Counted from the first letter of the stretch, positions 1 through 8,419 are shown. The stretch is 64,000 nucleotides of DNA from Bradyrhizobium betae (GCF_008932115.1 NZ_CP044544.1:124001-188000); one strand, 5' to 3'. Notes: generated by a model not told the origin, from the sequence alone. A program made the numbers and translations.

Positions 1-1137
1 CGTCGCGCGCTGCAACTCGACGCGCTGTCGGCGATCCTGCCGATGGAGCGGCGCGATCGGCTCGCCGAGCTCCTCACCGACGACGACGTCGCAACGCTAA
101 AACATCTCGCGCGCGAGGGCATGGGCGAGAACACGCTGCGCGCGCTCGCCTCCGATCTGGCTTACCTAGAGGGATGGGCGAAGGCGGCAACCGGCTCGCC
201 GCTGCCGTGGCCGGCGCCGGAAAGCCTCACCCTGAAATACGTGGCGCATCACCTGTGGGATCCGGCCGAGCGCGAAACTGATCCGCACCACGGCATGCCG
301 TCCGAAGTCGCGGCCGAGCTACGAGTGGCCCTGCTGCTTCGTACCGATGGGCCGCATGCCCCGTCGACGGTGAAGCGCCGGCTCGCGAATTGGGGCACCC
401 TGCATCGCTGGAAAGGGCAGGAGGGTCCGTTCCATTCGCCCAGTCTTCGCACGGCGGTCAGATTGGCGGTGCGGGCCAGCACCCGACCGCGGCAGCGCAA
501 GAGCAGGCGAGCCGTCACCCGCGACGTGCTCGACCGGCTGCTCGCGACCTGTCGCTCCGATCGTCTCGTCGACACCCGGGATCTCGCGATCCTGTTGCTG
601 GCGTTTGCCTCCGGCGGCCGCCGGCGCAGCGAGGTGGCGCGGCTCCGGGTCGAGCAGATCAGCGAGGAGCCCCCGGTCCCGCTCGATCCCCGAGACCCGC
701 ACTCGCCGACCTTGCCATGCGTAGCGATCCAGCTCGGCCGGACCAAGACCGGCATCGCGGACGAGGCGGGCAGGGTGCTCCTGGTCGGGCCGCCGGTCGA
801 GGCGCTGCGCGAATGGCTGGAACGCGGCGACATCTCCAAGGGGCCGATCTTCCGCGCCATCGACCGCTGGGAAGCGCTGGAGGAGCGGGCCCTGACCCCA
901 CAGTCGATCAATCTCATTCTCAAGCGGCGCTGCGCGATGGCCGGGTTAGAGCCGAGCGAGTTTTCGGCGCACGGGTTGAGGTCCGGGTATCTGACCGAAG
1001 CGGCACGCCAGGGCGTGGCCTTGCCCGAGGCGATGCAGCAGTCGCAGCACCGGTCGGTGCAGCAGGCGGCGAGTTACTACAATGACGCCGAGCGAGCCCA
1101 GGGCAGGGCATCTCGCCTATATTCGGTTGAGAAGTGA
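1..1137 (+). CDS. Tyrosine recombinase/integrase (5' end outside window)
   Basis: Site-specific recombinase of the tyrosine (phage integrase) superfamily. An ATG lies at 43, but the frame is open with matching amino-acid character back to base 1, so the gene probably starts upstream of the window. The C-terminal catalytic part shows the family pattern: an Arg in ASGGRRRSEVARLR, the H-x-x-R motif in SAHGLRSGYL, a His in SQHRSVQQAASYY and the nucleophilic Tyr in ASYYND. The N-terminal half is a SAM-like core-binding domain by position. It lies upstream of repA on the same strand and may resolve plasmid multimers or be an integration relic; its target site is unknown. Confidence 0.85.
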   Translation, partial: RRALQLDALSAILPMERRDRLAELLTDDDVATLKHLAREGMGENTLRALASDLAYLEGWAKAATGSPLPWPAPESLTLKYVAHHLWDPAERETDPHHGMPSEVAAELRVALLLRTDGPHAPSTVKRRLANWGTLHRWKGQEGPFHSPSLRTAVRLAVRASTRPRQRKSRRAVTRDVLDRLLATCRSDRLVDTRDLAILLLAFASGGRRRSEVARLRVEQISEEPPVPLDPRDPHSPTLPCVAIQLGRTKTGIADEAGRVLLVGPPVEALREWLERGDISKGPIFRAIDRWEALEERALTPQSINLILKRRCAMAGLEPSEFSAHGLRSGYLTEAARQGVALPEAMQQSQHRSVQQAASYYNDAERAQGRASRLYSVEK

Positions 1138-1159
1138 GGCGCCGGAGGAACCAAAGGAC

Positions 1160-1175
1160 GTTGTCCGCAGACAAC
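1160..1175. promoter_or_regulatory. parS: parS site 1 (16-bp palindrome)
   Basis: The sequence GTTGTCCGCAGACAAC fits the repABC centromere consensus GTT-N4-GC-N4-AAC. It is extended by matching GGAC/GTCC arms to about 24 bp (1156-1179). It sits upstream of repA and is the expected binding site of RepB. Confidence 0.85.
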
Positions 1176-1194
1176 GTCCCGTCTGAAGTCGGAT

Positions 1195-1210
1195 GTTGTC
1201 TGCGGACAAC
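1195..1210. promoter_or_regulatory. parS: parS site 2 (16-bp palindrome)
   Basis: The sequence GTTGTCTGCGGACAAC is a perfect 16-bp palindrome with the GTT-N4-GC-N4-AAC parS pattern. It starts 35 bp after the start of site 1, in the repA upstream region. Confidence 0.87.
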
Positions 1211-1236
1211 AAATGCCGTCGACCTCGCGTGGTCTA

Positions 1237-1266
1237 TTGGACGTTAAGTTCTCGTTAACCCTTAAT
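1237..1266 (+). promoter_or_regulatory. Candidate repA promoter
   Basis: A TTGGAC -35-like box at 1237-1242 is followed after 18 bp by CTTAAT at 1261-1266, a weak -10. The -35 region overlaps the motif TATTGGACGTTA, which also occurs beside the small XRE regulator at 6.4 kb, so the promoter may be under shared control. Assigned by eye. Confidence 0.4.
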
Positions 1267-1297
1267 TTGTTGCGGCGACTCGGGATTTGTGTCTTCT

Positions 1298-1342
1298 CTC
1301 AAGACGGACAATTACCGTCTGACGCAGAGAAACCGTCTTGAG
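1298..1342. promoter_or_regulatory. Inverted repeat upstream of repA (candidate RepA operator)
   Basis: CTCAAGACGG at 1298-1307 is repeated inverted as CCGTCTTGAG at 1333-1342, ending 5 bp before the repA ATG. A second CCGTC lies inside the loop. RepA proteins of repABC operons commonly autorepress near their start codon, so this is a plausible operator or a translation-controlling hairpin. No strong Shine-Dalgarno is visible. Confidence 0.5.
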
Positions 1343-1347
1343 TTGCC

Positions 1348-2553
1348 ATGATGAGCATCGTTGACGAGGGAAATGAGACGGCGAGCGCGCGGATCACGCG
1401 ACACGCGGGCATCCTTTCGGGTCAGCTCCGTTCGCTGAGCACCACGCTGTTCCCTCCAGCAGCCAGCAAATCACTCCGCTCGTTCACCTCAGGCGAGGTC
1501 GCCAAAATCGTCCGCGTATCGGACGGATATCTCAGGCAGCTCTCGTTGGACGGCCTAGGCCCGATCCCCTCTACCGGTCATGGCGGGCGGCGGTCTTATA
1601 CACTGGCGCAAATAAATGAGCTGCGCGCCTACCTTGCCGAGGCGCGTCCGCGGGAACGGCTTGAGTTTTTTCCGCGCCGCCGGGACGGCGAAAAGTTGCA
1701 GATCATCACCGTTGCGAACTTCAAGGGTGGCTCAGCGAAGACGACAACAGCCCTGTATCTTTCTCAGTATCTCGCACTGGCGGGCTTTCGGGTCCTGGCT
1801 CTCGATCTCGACCCCCAAGCCTCTCTCTCGGCCATGTTCGGCTATCAACCCGAATTCGATATCGGCCCAAACGAGACGATCTACGGGGCCATCCGTTACG
1901 ACGATCAGCGCCGGCCCCTGCGCGAGGTTGTTCGCCCCACATATTTCGAAGGAATTGGCTTGGTGCCCGGAAATCTCGAACTCATGGAGTTCGAGCACCA
2001 TACGCCCCGAGCGATGATCGAGCGTCGGGAGCGGGGACATGACCTATTCTTCCGTCGATTGGCTTCCGCGATTGATCAAGTGGCAGACGATTATGATGTC
2101 GTCGTGATCGACTGCCCGCCCCAGCTCGGATACCTCACGATGGGCGCGCTGAACGCCGCCACCGCGATGCTCGTAACAATCCATCCCCAAATGGTGGATG
2201 TTGCTTCGATGAGCCAATTTCTGCTCATGACCTCCGATCTGATGGCGGTCATCGAGGAAGCGGGCGGCCGCCTCGACCATGATTTCATTCGCTACGTCAT
2301 CACGCGCCACGATCCAAATGACGTGCCGGAGGCCCAGATCGTGGCGCTCCTGCGAAACTTGTTCGGGGCGGACGTACTGCAAGCGACGGTGTGGAAGTCG
2401 ACGGCAATCGCCAACGCAGGCCTAACCAAACAGTCACTCTACGAACTCGATCGCGGATCCGTAGGCAGAGGGGCATACGACCGAGCCCTGGAATCGGTGG
2501 ATGCTGTCAACGGTGAGATCACGCAACTCATGAAGAAGGTGTGGGAGCGATGA
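1348..2553 (+). CDS. repA: Plasmid partitioning ATPase RepA (ParA family)
   Basis: Type I partition ATPase of the repABC family: with RepB and parS it segregates plasmid copies, and it autoregulates the operon. The 401-aa length fits RepA. After an N-terminal HTH-containing segment (roughly residues 45-95, FTSGEVAKIVRVSDGYLRQL) comes the deviant Walker A NFKGGSAKTTTA, the switch I region LDLDPQASLS, and Walker B VVVIDCPPQLGY. It overlaps repB by ATGA (2550-2553), indicating translational coupling. The preceding parS pair and inverted repeat support the assignment. ATG at 1348 is used; the next codon but one offers no better ribosome site. Confidence 0.95.
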   Translation: MMSIVDEGNETASARITRHAGILSGQLRSLSTTLFPPAASKSLRSFTSGEVAKIVRVSDGYLRQLSLDGLGPIPSTGHGGRRSYTLAQINELRAYLAEARPRERLEFFPRRRDGEKLQIITVANFKGGSAKTTTALYLSQYLALAGFRVLALDLDPQASLSAMFGYQPEFDIGPNETIYGAIRYDDQRRPLREVVRPTYFEGIGLVPGNLELMEFEHHTPRAMIERRERGHDLFFRRLASAIDQVADDYDVVVIDCPPQLGYLTMGALNAATAMLVTIHPQMVDVASMSQFLLMTSDLMAVIEEAGGRLDHDFIRYVITRHDPNDVPEAQIVALLRNLFGADVLQATVWKSTAIANAGLTKQSLYELDRGSVGRGAYDRALESVDAVNGEITQLMKKVWER

Positions 2554-3572
2554 GCAAGCGCACTGACACAATCAAAAGCCTCTTCACCGCCCCTCACACG
2601 GTCCCGTTGTCTGCTGACAACAAAACTTCCGCAGCGCCAGCGCGAGTCTCAGCCGGCGCCGTGCGGTCGCTGAAGGATTCGTTTTCGGAGGTCGAAAAGG
2701 AAAACCAAGAACTCCGGGACAAAATTGCCGCGGGCGCGATGATCATCGAGATCAACCCGCTCCTTGTCGATCCTTCTCCGGTCGCTGATCGTTTTCGAGA
2801 CGACGACGCCAGCTCCGACGAGGTTCTAAAGCAATCGATTGCACAAAGGGGGCAGGAAGTACCGATCCTCGTCCGTGAGCATCCGACAACGCCCGGGCGA
2901 TATCAAAGCGCGTATGGCCATCGTCGCGTTCGTATTACGCGTGAGCTAGGCATTCTCGTGAAAGCGATCCTCAAGCCCCTCTCGGATGAAGAGCTCGTGG
3001 TAGCCCAGGGCCTTGAGAACGGTCCGCGCGAAGATTTGAGTTTCGTCGAGCGCGCAATGTTTGCGATGCACATCGAAGACGCCGGACACAAGCGCTCGGT
3101 GGTTCAAGATGCACTCGCCATCGACAGAGCTGAGGCGTCGAAGCTGATCACCGTTGCGAAGGCGATCCCGCACGACATTGTCGACGCGATTGGCAAGGCT
3201 CCGAAAATCGGTCGTGGCCGATGGCAAACCTTTTCGGAACTGCTTGCGGACCCCGCGGCGGTCAAACGCATCAGAGCTGCAATCAGCGACCCGGCATTTG
3301 CCGGCCGAGATTCGGATGGGAGATTTCTCGCCGCATTTTCCGCGGCTAGCCGCCCTGCCGCGAAACATGCCTTCCAGACCGAACGCGCAGCTGCGGTACT
3401 GGCTGCTAACGGACAGCGTATCGCTCAAGTTCAACGTGCAGACCGCGAATTGAAACTCTCCATCGACAAGAAGGTGCCCGCCTCATTCGCGGACTTTCTC
3501 GTCGAACAGCTCCCGCACTTGTTCGACACCTTCTCCAAATCGAGCGAGCGTCAGGAGGCCAACGAGGCGTAA
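2550..3572 (+). CDS. repB: Plasmid partitioning protein RepB (ParB family)
   Basis: Centromere-binding partner of RepA (340 aa). The ParB N-terminal domain (IEINPLLVDPSPVADRF, then QSIAQRGQEVPILVREHP and YGHRRVRI) is followed by the KorB/HTH region (EDLSFVERAMFAMHIEDAGHKRSVVQDALAI). The ATG at 2550 overlaps the repA stop and is preferred to an in-frame GTG at 2541, because ATGA coupling is usual in these operons and GGGAG (2543-2547) lies just upstream. A third parS palindrome lies inside the first codons. A gap of about 200 bp to repC holds the antisense RNA. Confidence 0.93.
   Translation: MSKRTDTIKSLFTAPHTVPLSADNKTSAAPARVSAGAVRSLKDSFSEVEKENQELRDKIAAGAMIIEINPLLVDPSPVADRFRDDDASSDEVLKQSIAQRGQEVPILVREHPTTPGRYQSAYGHRRVRITRELGILVKAILKPLSDEELVVAQGLENGPREDLSFVERAMFAMHIEDAGHKRSVVQDALAIDRAEASKLITVAKAIPHDIVDAIGKAPKIGRGRWQTFSELLADPAAVKRIRAAISDPAFAGRDSDGRFLAAFSAASRPAAKHAFQTERAAAVLAANGQRIAQVQRADRELKLSIDKKVPASFADFLVEQLPHLFDTFSKSSERQEANEA
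2606..2621. promoter_or_regulatory. parS: parS site 3, inside the repB coding start
   Basis: GTTGTCTGCTGACAAC fits GTT-N4-GC-N4-AAC and differs by one base from the site at 1195. It lies within codons 19-24 of repB, so RepB binding and spreading here could affect expression of its own gene. Confidence 0.8.
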
Positions 3573-3611
3573 CTGCCTCATCCATCAACCACCTACTAGG
3601 AGCAACACGGC

Positions 3612-3720
3612 AAAAGAAAAAAGGCCCCCGAAACGGAGTTCCGGAAGCCTTCTCTTCAAGTTTGGCGACTGAGAGAGAATCACTTTCGCGAATCGCAGTC
3701 AAGAGTCTCAACGCGATTTA
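3612..3720 (-). ncRNA. Counter-transcribed RNA (incompatibility RNA) between repB and repC
   Basis: Almost all repABC operons carry a small antisense RNA in the repB-repC gap that limits RepC synthesis. Here the minus strand shows an intrinsic terminator: arms at 3621-3630 and 3641-3651 (AAGGC...CCG / CGG...GCCTT with a small internal mismatch), followed on that strand by a T-rich run (complement of 3612-3622). The start near 3720 is a guess because no convincing -35/-10 pair was fixed. Confidence 0.65.
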
Positions 3721-3769
3721 ATCGTCGTTTCGACGAGCAGATTTTCTTTGCCCTAACTGAGGCAAAGAC

Positions 3770-5002
3770 ATGCAGTCACACTCTCCAACGACGCCCTTTG
3801 GGCGGCGATCGCTGACGCTTGCCCACGTGGCAAGCCAGATGGGCGCAAGCGCGCGGCCGCCTGAGAAGGTCGTGCACAAATGGAAGATCTTCCACGCCAT
3901 CTGCACGGCGCGGCCGCGTCTTGGCGTGTCCGAGCGTTCGCTCTCGGTTTTGAACGCGCTTCTCACCTTCCACCCTGAGACTGCGCTCACGGGAAAGGAC
4001 GATCTGATTGTCTTCCCGTCGAATTATCAGCTGTCGTTGCGGGCGCATGGGATGCCGGCATCGACATTGCGGCGTCACCTTGCTGTACTCGTCGACGCCG
4101 GCCTGGTCGTTCGGCGCGATAGTCCAAACGGCAAGCGCTATACGCGGAAGGGCAGCGCCGGTGAGATCGAGCTGGCCTTCGGCTTCGATATCTCGCCACT
4201 GGTTGTCCGATCGGAGGAGTTCGAGAGCCTGGCAGCCGACATCGCGGCAGAAGCGCGGGCGCTCAAGCTTGTCCGTGAGCGGATCACGCTGTGCCGGCGA
4301 GACATTGCCAAGATGATCGCAACCGGTATCGAGGAAGCCGTCCCGACCAGTAGGGGAGGGCAGGGACCCGCCGACTGGCAGGAGGTTCACGGTGCCTTTC
4401 GCTCCATCGTTGACCAGATTCCGCGAACGGCGACGAGGCAAGAACTCGAGCCGATCGCCGAAGAGCTGTCACAGCTCGCCGATGACGTTCTCAATCTTCT
4501 GGAAACACATATCAAATCCACGAATTCAAGCGCCAATGAGTCCCATTCTGAGCGCCACATACAGAATTCAAATACAGATCCCCTTATTGATCTTGAACCT
4601 AGCCTCCGAGAAGGCAGGGCGGCGAGGGCGGAGCCAAAACCTGAAACGCCGAGGGTGGCGGAAGGGACCTATCCGTTGGGAATGGTGCTGAGCGCCTGCC
4701 CCGATATTGTCGATTACGCCAAGGGCGGGATTTTGAACTGGCGGGATTTGCTCGCGACCGCCGCGGTAGTCCGATCGATGCTGGGGATTAGTCCAAGCGC
4801 CTGGGAGGAGGCGCAAACGGTTCTGGGTGAGACGCCAGCCGCGATTGTCGTCGCGTGCATTTTACAGCGCGGCACCGCGATCAGATCCGCCGGGGGGTAT
4901 TTGCGCGGTTTGACGCGAAAAGCCGAGGCCGGAGAGTTCTCGCTCGGCCCGATTTTGATGTCTCAGATCAATTCGCGTCTCGACGAAAAGCGCCGGGCAT
5001 GA
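3770..5002 (+). CDS. repC: Replication initiator RepC (copy 1)
   Basis: Initiator protein of the repABC replicon, 410 aa; the family's origin usually lies within repC itself. The N-terminal signature TPFGRRSLTLAHVASQ is followed by the winged-helix region FPSNYQLSLRAHGMPASTLRRHLAVLVDAGLVVRRDSPNGKRY and the C-terminal domain (VLSACPDIVDYAKGGI, then RGTAIRSAGGYLRGLTRKAEAG). It lies 197 bp after repB, behind the antisense RNA. A second, clearly related repC lies at 7126-8361, so the window carries two initiators. Confidence 0.94.
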   Translation: MQSHSPTTPFGRRSLTLAHVASQMGASARPPEKVVHKWKIFHAICTARPRLGVSERSLSVLNALLTFHPETALTGKDDLIVFPSNYQLSLRAHGMPASTLRRHLAVLVDAGLVVRRDSPNGKRYTRKGSAGEIELAFGFDISPLVVRSEEFESLAADIAAEARALKLVRERITLCRRDIAKMIATGIEEAVPTSRGGQGPADWQEVHGAFRSIVDQIPRTATRQELEPIAEELSQLADDVLNLLETHIKSTNSSANESHSERHIQNSNTDPLIDLEPSLREGRAARAEPKPETPRVAEGTYPLGMVLSACPDIVDYAKGGILNWRDLLATAAVVRSMLGISPSAWEEAQTVLGETPAAIVVACILQRGTAIRSAGGYLRGLTRKAEAGEFSLGPILMSQINSRLDEKRRA

Positions 5003-5624
5003 CGCGATGACGGCCTCATCTCCACATCCCTGTTTTGCCCTGCGTTCTCGAGCTTGGACCATGGGCGCACCTGACTGCGAACGGTTGATCGAGCGCCCCG
5101 ACGGCCGCGGAAAACTGAAACTGCGCGGCCGTTCCGCACTGTGTGGTCTCGCCGCCGACAAATCGCACGCTGCCTGGGAATCACCGAGCCGATCGTACCA
5201 ACCCGTGCACGTCCGTGCTTCCTAAATGTCCTCCGCCGGGGATGCGCAAACTGCCGCGATAACGAATGTCCGTGCTTTTTTCTCGCACCGACCAAGGTGC
5301 CCGGTGCGGGCGACGATCGCAGGTCTTTCGTCCGGCCGGGCTGTCGCTCCCGGTTGCATGGCTGGAGTCCTATGGCCGTCGACGGCACGTCGGCCCCTGG
5401 ATGCCCAAGAATTTTCCCCTGCCGTACACCCCGCAAGCGGGGACCCCGACCGGCATTCCTCGCGCACGCGCCTACGGCGCCAAAATTCGTGGGCTCCGGC
5501 CGGGGCGCAGCGCTGCGCTTGCCCTCCGCTCCGCCTCTGGCGGGCTCCGGCTCTGTTTCGTCTTCCCGGCCATTACGGAAAAGCCATCGCAACGGGGCAC
5601 AGCCCCACAAGATGGAGAAAGACA
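5003..5624 (+). other. Non-coding stretch between repC and the ssb-like gene
   Basis: No protein-like frame is convincing in these 620 bases, although GC bias leaves several long open frames. The right half (5430-5560) is very GC-rich with short CGCAGCGCTGCG- and GGCGGG-type symmetry. I see no clear promoter or terminator. It may contain the leader of the ssb-like gene. Confidence 0.4.
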
Positions 5625-5957
5625 ATGCGCAATATCGCCGAATTCACCCTCATCGGTCGGGTCGGAACCATCAAGCAAGTCGGCAAGACCCTTCGCGTCA
5701 GCATCTGCGCCAACTACCCCTTCAAGGACGACAAAGGCCAGTGGAAGGACGACGCGCACTGGAACGAGGTCACGATCTTCACGAAGGCGATCCAGTCCTA
5801 CGTCAACGAGCACGTCAGCAAAGGCGACCTGGTCCACGTGCGGGGACGGCTTCGGCAGAACAGCTTCGAGCGCGACGGCCTGCGGGTGTACACCGTCGAT
5901 CTCATCGCTCTGGAGCTCGGCCGGTTGGCGCAAGCCAGCGAACGCGCCGCCGCCTAG
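5625..5957 (+). CDS. Short single-stranded DNA-binding (OB-fold) protein
   Basis: A 110-aa protein resembling the OB-fold of bacterial SSB: EFTLIGRVGTIKQVGKTLRVSICANYPF, then HWNEVTIFTKAIQSYVNEHVSKGDLVHVRGRLRQNSF and a final YTVDLIA strand. It lacks the long acidic tail of chromosomal SSB, as many plasmid SSB-like proteins do. The ATG at 5625 is chosen because GGAG (5614-5617) precedes it at good spacing and homology-like sequence starts there; the frame is open far upstream but without protein character. It probably protects single-stranded DNA during replication or transfer. Confidence 0.75.
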   Translation: MRNIAEFTLIGRVGTIKQVGKTLRVSICANYPFKDDKGQWKDDAHWNEVTIFTKAIQSYVNEHVSKGDLVHVRGRLRQNSFERDGLRVYTVDLIALELGRLAQASERAAA

Positions 5958-6029
5958 CGAATAGCGGGGAGGCTTCGGCCTCCCCATCGCTCTCGCGTGT
6001 CGGCCGGCGCCGGACGAAAATCTGGATCG

Positions 6030-6452
6030 CTACGAAGGAAGCTTTCGCGATCGAGTCTGGCGCGCGAGTCCGCGATCGGCCCGATTTTTCTTGCCGATCG
6101 CCGAAACCAGCTCGTCGTAATTGACGCCGCTTTTCTTGAGAGCGCGGCGGGCATCTCCAACTTCAAAGCCGAGAAGCTCAAGCACGCTCATGTTCAGGCT
6201 CGAGGCGATCCGCTCCATCGTCCTCAGCGTCGGATTCCCGATACCGCGCAGGATCGTGTAGTAGGTGCCGCGCGCCAGTCCCGTCTTTGGCAGGAAAGCT
6301 TCCATCCCGCCGTTTTCGATCTCGAGCTGTTGCAGTCGAATCGCCAGCATCTCATTCAGGATCGAATGATCGACGGGCAGCGGCTTGCGAACAGGCGGCA
6401 TCGTTTGACTGGCTTTCGGGTCCAAGGCGAGGAAACGACCGACAACATACAC
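6030..6452 (-). CDS. Small XRE-type HTH regulator (XRE1)
   Basis: A DNA-binding protein of about 140 aa (or about 123 aa from an internal ATG at 6401). The helix-turn-helix is in MEAFLPKTGLARGTYYTILRG followed by GNPTLRTMERIASSLNMSVLELLGF, the usual XRE/Cro end. A near-perfect palindrome (GTCCAGTATATTGGAC, 6463-6478) sits 10 bp upstream of the start, which suggests autoregulation. Related motifs upstream of repA, repC2 and the mob genes suggest it could regulate plasmid replication and transfer. The ligand or partner is unknown. Confidence 0.7.
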   Translation of the reverse strand: MYVVGRFLALDPKASQTMPPVRKPLPVDHSILNEMLAIRLQQLEIENGGMEAFLPKTGLARGTYYTILRGIGNPTLRTMERIASSLNMSVLELLGFEVGDARRALKKSGVNYDELVSAIGKKNRADRGLARQTRSRKLPS

Positions 6453-6462
6453 GAAGCCCGAG

Positions 6463-6478
6463 GTCCAGTATATTGGAC
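6463..6478. promoter_or_regulatory. Palindromic operator upstream of XRE1
   Basis: GTCCAGTATATTGGAC reads almost the same on both strands (only one A/G pair breaks the symmetry). With its flanks, the minus strand reads CTAACGTCCAATATACTGGA, closely matching sites at 6892-6910 and 9938-9955 and a shorter version at 1232-1247. Likely the binding site of one of the neighbouring XRE proteins. Confidence 0.55.
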
Positions 6479-6541
6479 GTTAGAAACTTTAACAGGCAAG
6501 TGCTTGAAACGACTCACTTTGCCGGTCGGTCATCCCTGGCT

Positions 6542-6814
6542 TCAGGGCGACGGGTGGGCCGATCGACGAAGCAATCTCAGCGGATCGACGCCCGCTCGCT
6601 CGGCAATGAGCTCGATGTAGTCGAGGCTGGGATTGGCGGCCGCCGTCATCAGATGAAAATAGCTCGACCGTGGTATGCGCAGGTGCTCGGCAAACTCCCG
6701 TCGGCTCAAACCTGATTCCAGCCGGAGTGCTTCCAGCCCCGCCTGGAACGACTGTCGCAGTGTGCTGCCTTGCGCCGCGTGAGCTGCCTTTCGGCGGCAT
6801 TGCATTTCGCTCAT
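6542..6814 (-). CDS. Small XRE-type HTH regulator (XRE2)
   Basis: A 90-aa protein that is essentially a lone helix-turn-helix: SFQAGLEALRLESGLSRREFAEHLRIPRSSYFHLMTAAANPSLDYIELIAERAGVDPLRLL. It lies 89 bp upstream of XRE1 on the same strand, so the two may be co-transcribed. It is divergent from the repC2 promoter at 6878. It resembles XRE1 in organisation only loosely; I do not recognise a named family. Confidence 0.65.
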   Translation of the reverse strand: MSEMQCRRKAAHAAQGSTLRQSFQAGLEALRLESGLSRREFAEHLRIPRSSYFHLMTAAANPSLDYIELIAERAGVDPLRLLRRSAHPSP

Positions 6815-6877
6815 CGCTCATTCCTCGCACTTCCCAACGCAGACGGACCCGACGATCCGCTGGCCAAAACCTACACG

Positions 6878-6906
6878 TTGGACGGCCGGTCAACATTCAA
6901 TATAAT
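6878..6906 (+). promoter_or_regulatory. Strong candidate sigma70 promoter upstream of repC2
   Basis: TTGGAC at 6878-6883 and a perfect TATAAT at 6901-6906 are separated by exactly 17 bp and point towards repC2. The -10 box lies inside the operator-like motif at 6892-6910, so a repressor bound there would block this promoter. Confidence 0.6.
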
Positions 6907-6910
6907 AGAC
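6892..6910. promoter_or_regulatory. Operator-like motif overlapping the repC2 promoter
   Basis: AACATTCAATATAATAGAC matches 15 of 19 positions of the XRE1 operator (read on the minus strand at 6463-6481), and its first 18 positions match 16 of 18 at 9938-9955 upstream of the mobilization genes. It covers the -10 box of the repC2 promoter. Confidence 0.5.
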
Positions 6911-6942
6911 GGATTCGATTCAACCAGCAGAGGTGCGTTCGG

Positions 6943-7060
6943 ACAAAGAAAAACCCGGCAGAGCCGGGTCTCTCGTGAGGATGAGCGGGCTGGCGACGCC
7001 AATCGCCAACAATGCCCCAATCGCTTGACGGCATATTAGCCCGCGCCATCCGACAGTTCA
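6943..7060 (-). ncRNA. Second antisense RNA with terminator, upstream of repC2
   Basis: The minus strand carries a clean intrinsic terminator: ACCCGGC-TCT-GCCGGGT (6953-6969) followed by TTTTCTTTG. It lies about 155 bp upstream of the repC2 start and reads against it, the same arrangement as the antisense RNA in front of repC1. The terminator is clear; the RNA start (about 7060) and its function are inferred by analogy. Confidence 0.5.
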
Positions 7061-7125
7061 AGGAGATCCGCGTTTTTACGCCACGGACTTTGTTTGCCCG
7101 CGCTCTCGATAGTGAGAGGACGCGA

Positions 7126-8361
7126 ATGGAGATGCTTGACCAAAACCCCGTAACGCCGTTTGGACGGCGACCGCTATCTCTCAACACCGTCAAGACGCAG
7201 CGCGACGTCAAAGAATGCCGCCCGGGCAAACCCGTGCACAAATGGCAAGTGTTCCGAAACGTCTGCGAGGCGCGGGGAGCGCTGCTGGTTTCCGACCGCG
7301 CGCTCGCGGTTCTCAATGCGCTTCTCTCTTTCCACCCCGACACGGTGTTGACTGCCGGCGCCACCGATCTGGTCGTATTCCCGTCAAATCGGCTTCTCAG
7401 CCTGCGCGCCCATGGAATGGCCGCCTCGACGTTGCGCCGCCACCTTGCGGCGCTCGTCGACGCCGGGATCGTTCTTCGGCGCGACAGCCCCAATGGCAAG
7501 CGCTACGCGCGCAAGGCGACCTCAGGCGATATTGAACAGGCCTTCGGTTTTGATCTCGGACCGATCGTGGCCCGGGCCGACGAATTCGCCGCTTTGGCCG
7601 AAGCCGCGATCGCCAAACGCCGGGCGCTCGGCATTCTACGCGAGCGGGTGACCCTGGCGCGGCGTGACATCGCCAAGATGATTGCCGCCGGCGTGGAGCA
7701 GGACGTCGCCGCCGATTGGGCATCCTATCATCGCATTTTCCGCGACATCATGGCCCGGCTTCCTCGCGTCCCGACGAGCGAAGTCCTTGAGCCCATCGTC
7801 GCCGAACTGGCGAGCCTGGCAGCGGCGATCGTCAACGTTTTTGAAAAAGACCTTGATCCGATCGAGCCTGCGCCTCCAAACCCGCCCGCGGATCAGATTC
7901 AGAATTCAGCGCCGGAGCGGCCGAGCGCATCCGAACCGGCCCTGGGATCAGCCGACCCCGAGACGGCCGACGCCGAACGTTGCCGATCGGCCGGTGCAAT
8001 CCCCATTCGTATGGTTGTCGAACTCTGTCCTGACATCGTCGACTACGCACGCGGCGGTATTCGCACCTCTCAGGATCTTGTCAGGACAGCATCAACCGTG
8101 CGCCCCTTGCTCGGCATCAGTCCCAGCGCCTGGGACGAAGCCTGCACCGCAATGGGCGACGGACAAGCCAGCGTGGTGCTCGCCGCCATCCTGCAACGTG
8201 GCGCCGCCATCAAGAATCCAGGGGGCTATCTGCGCAACCTGGCTCGGCGCGCCGCGGCTGGTGAATTCTCGGCCTGGCCGATGCTGATGGCGTTACGCCG
8301 ACAAGAGTGCGCGGCGCGTGACCGTGACCGCCTCCCGTCTTCCCTCCCGGACGATTGTTAG
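7126..8361 (+). CDS. repC: Second replication initiator RepC (copy 2)
   Basis: A 411-aa RepC paralogue: TPFGRRPLSLNTVKTQ, FPSNRLLSLRAHGMAASTLRRHLAALVDAGIVLRRDSPNGKRY, then the C-terminal VVELCPDIVDYARGGI and LGISPSAWDEA. The ATG at 7126 is chosen because GAGAGGA lies 5 bp upstream and the length then equals repC1; the frame is open to 7012. It has no repAB partners of its own but keeps an antisense-type terminator upstream and its own promoter, so it may be a complete solo repC replicon. The protein is alignable to repC1 throughout but clearly diverged, which argues for a separate origin rather than a recent duplication. Confidence 0.92.
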   Translation: MEMLDQNPVTPFGRRPLSLNTVKTQRDVKECRPGKPVHKWQVFRNVCEARGALLVSDRALAVLNALLSFHPDTVLTAGATDLVVFPSNRLLSLRAHGMAASTLRRHLAALVDAGIVLRRDSPNGKRYARKATSGDIEQAFGFDLGPIVARADEFAALAEAAIAKRRALGILRERVTLARRDIAKMIAAGVEQDVAADWASYHRIFRDIMARLPRVPTSEVLEPIVAELASLAAAIVNVFEKDLDPIEPAPPNPPADQIQNSAPERPSASEPALGSADPETADAERCRSAGAIPIRMVVELCPDIVDYARGGIRTSQDLVRTASTVRPLLGISPSAWDEACTAMGDGQASVVLAAILQRGAAIKNPGGYLRNLARRAAAGEFSAWPMLMALRRQECAARDRDRLPSSLPDDC

Positions 8362-8419
8362 TAAAGGCGATCCTGCTCGTCTCGCTGCTATGATTTCGGC
8401 CCGCCAGAAGACGTCGCTG

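Noticed and set aside
5226..5624. N-terminal extension of the ssb-like frame
   Set aside because: No protein character and a good ribosome site before the ATG at 5625.
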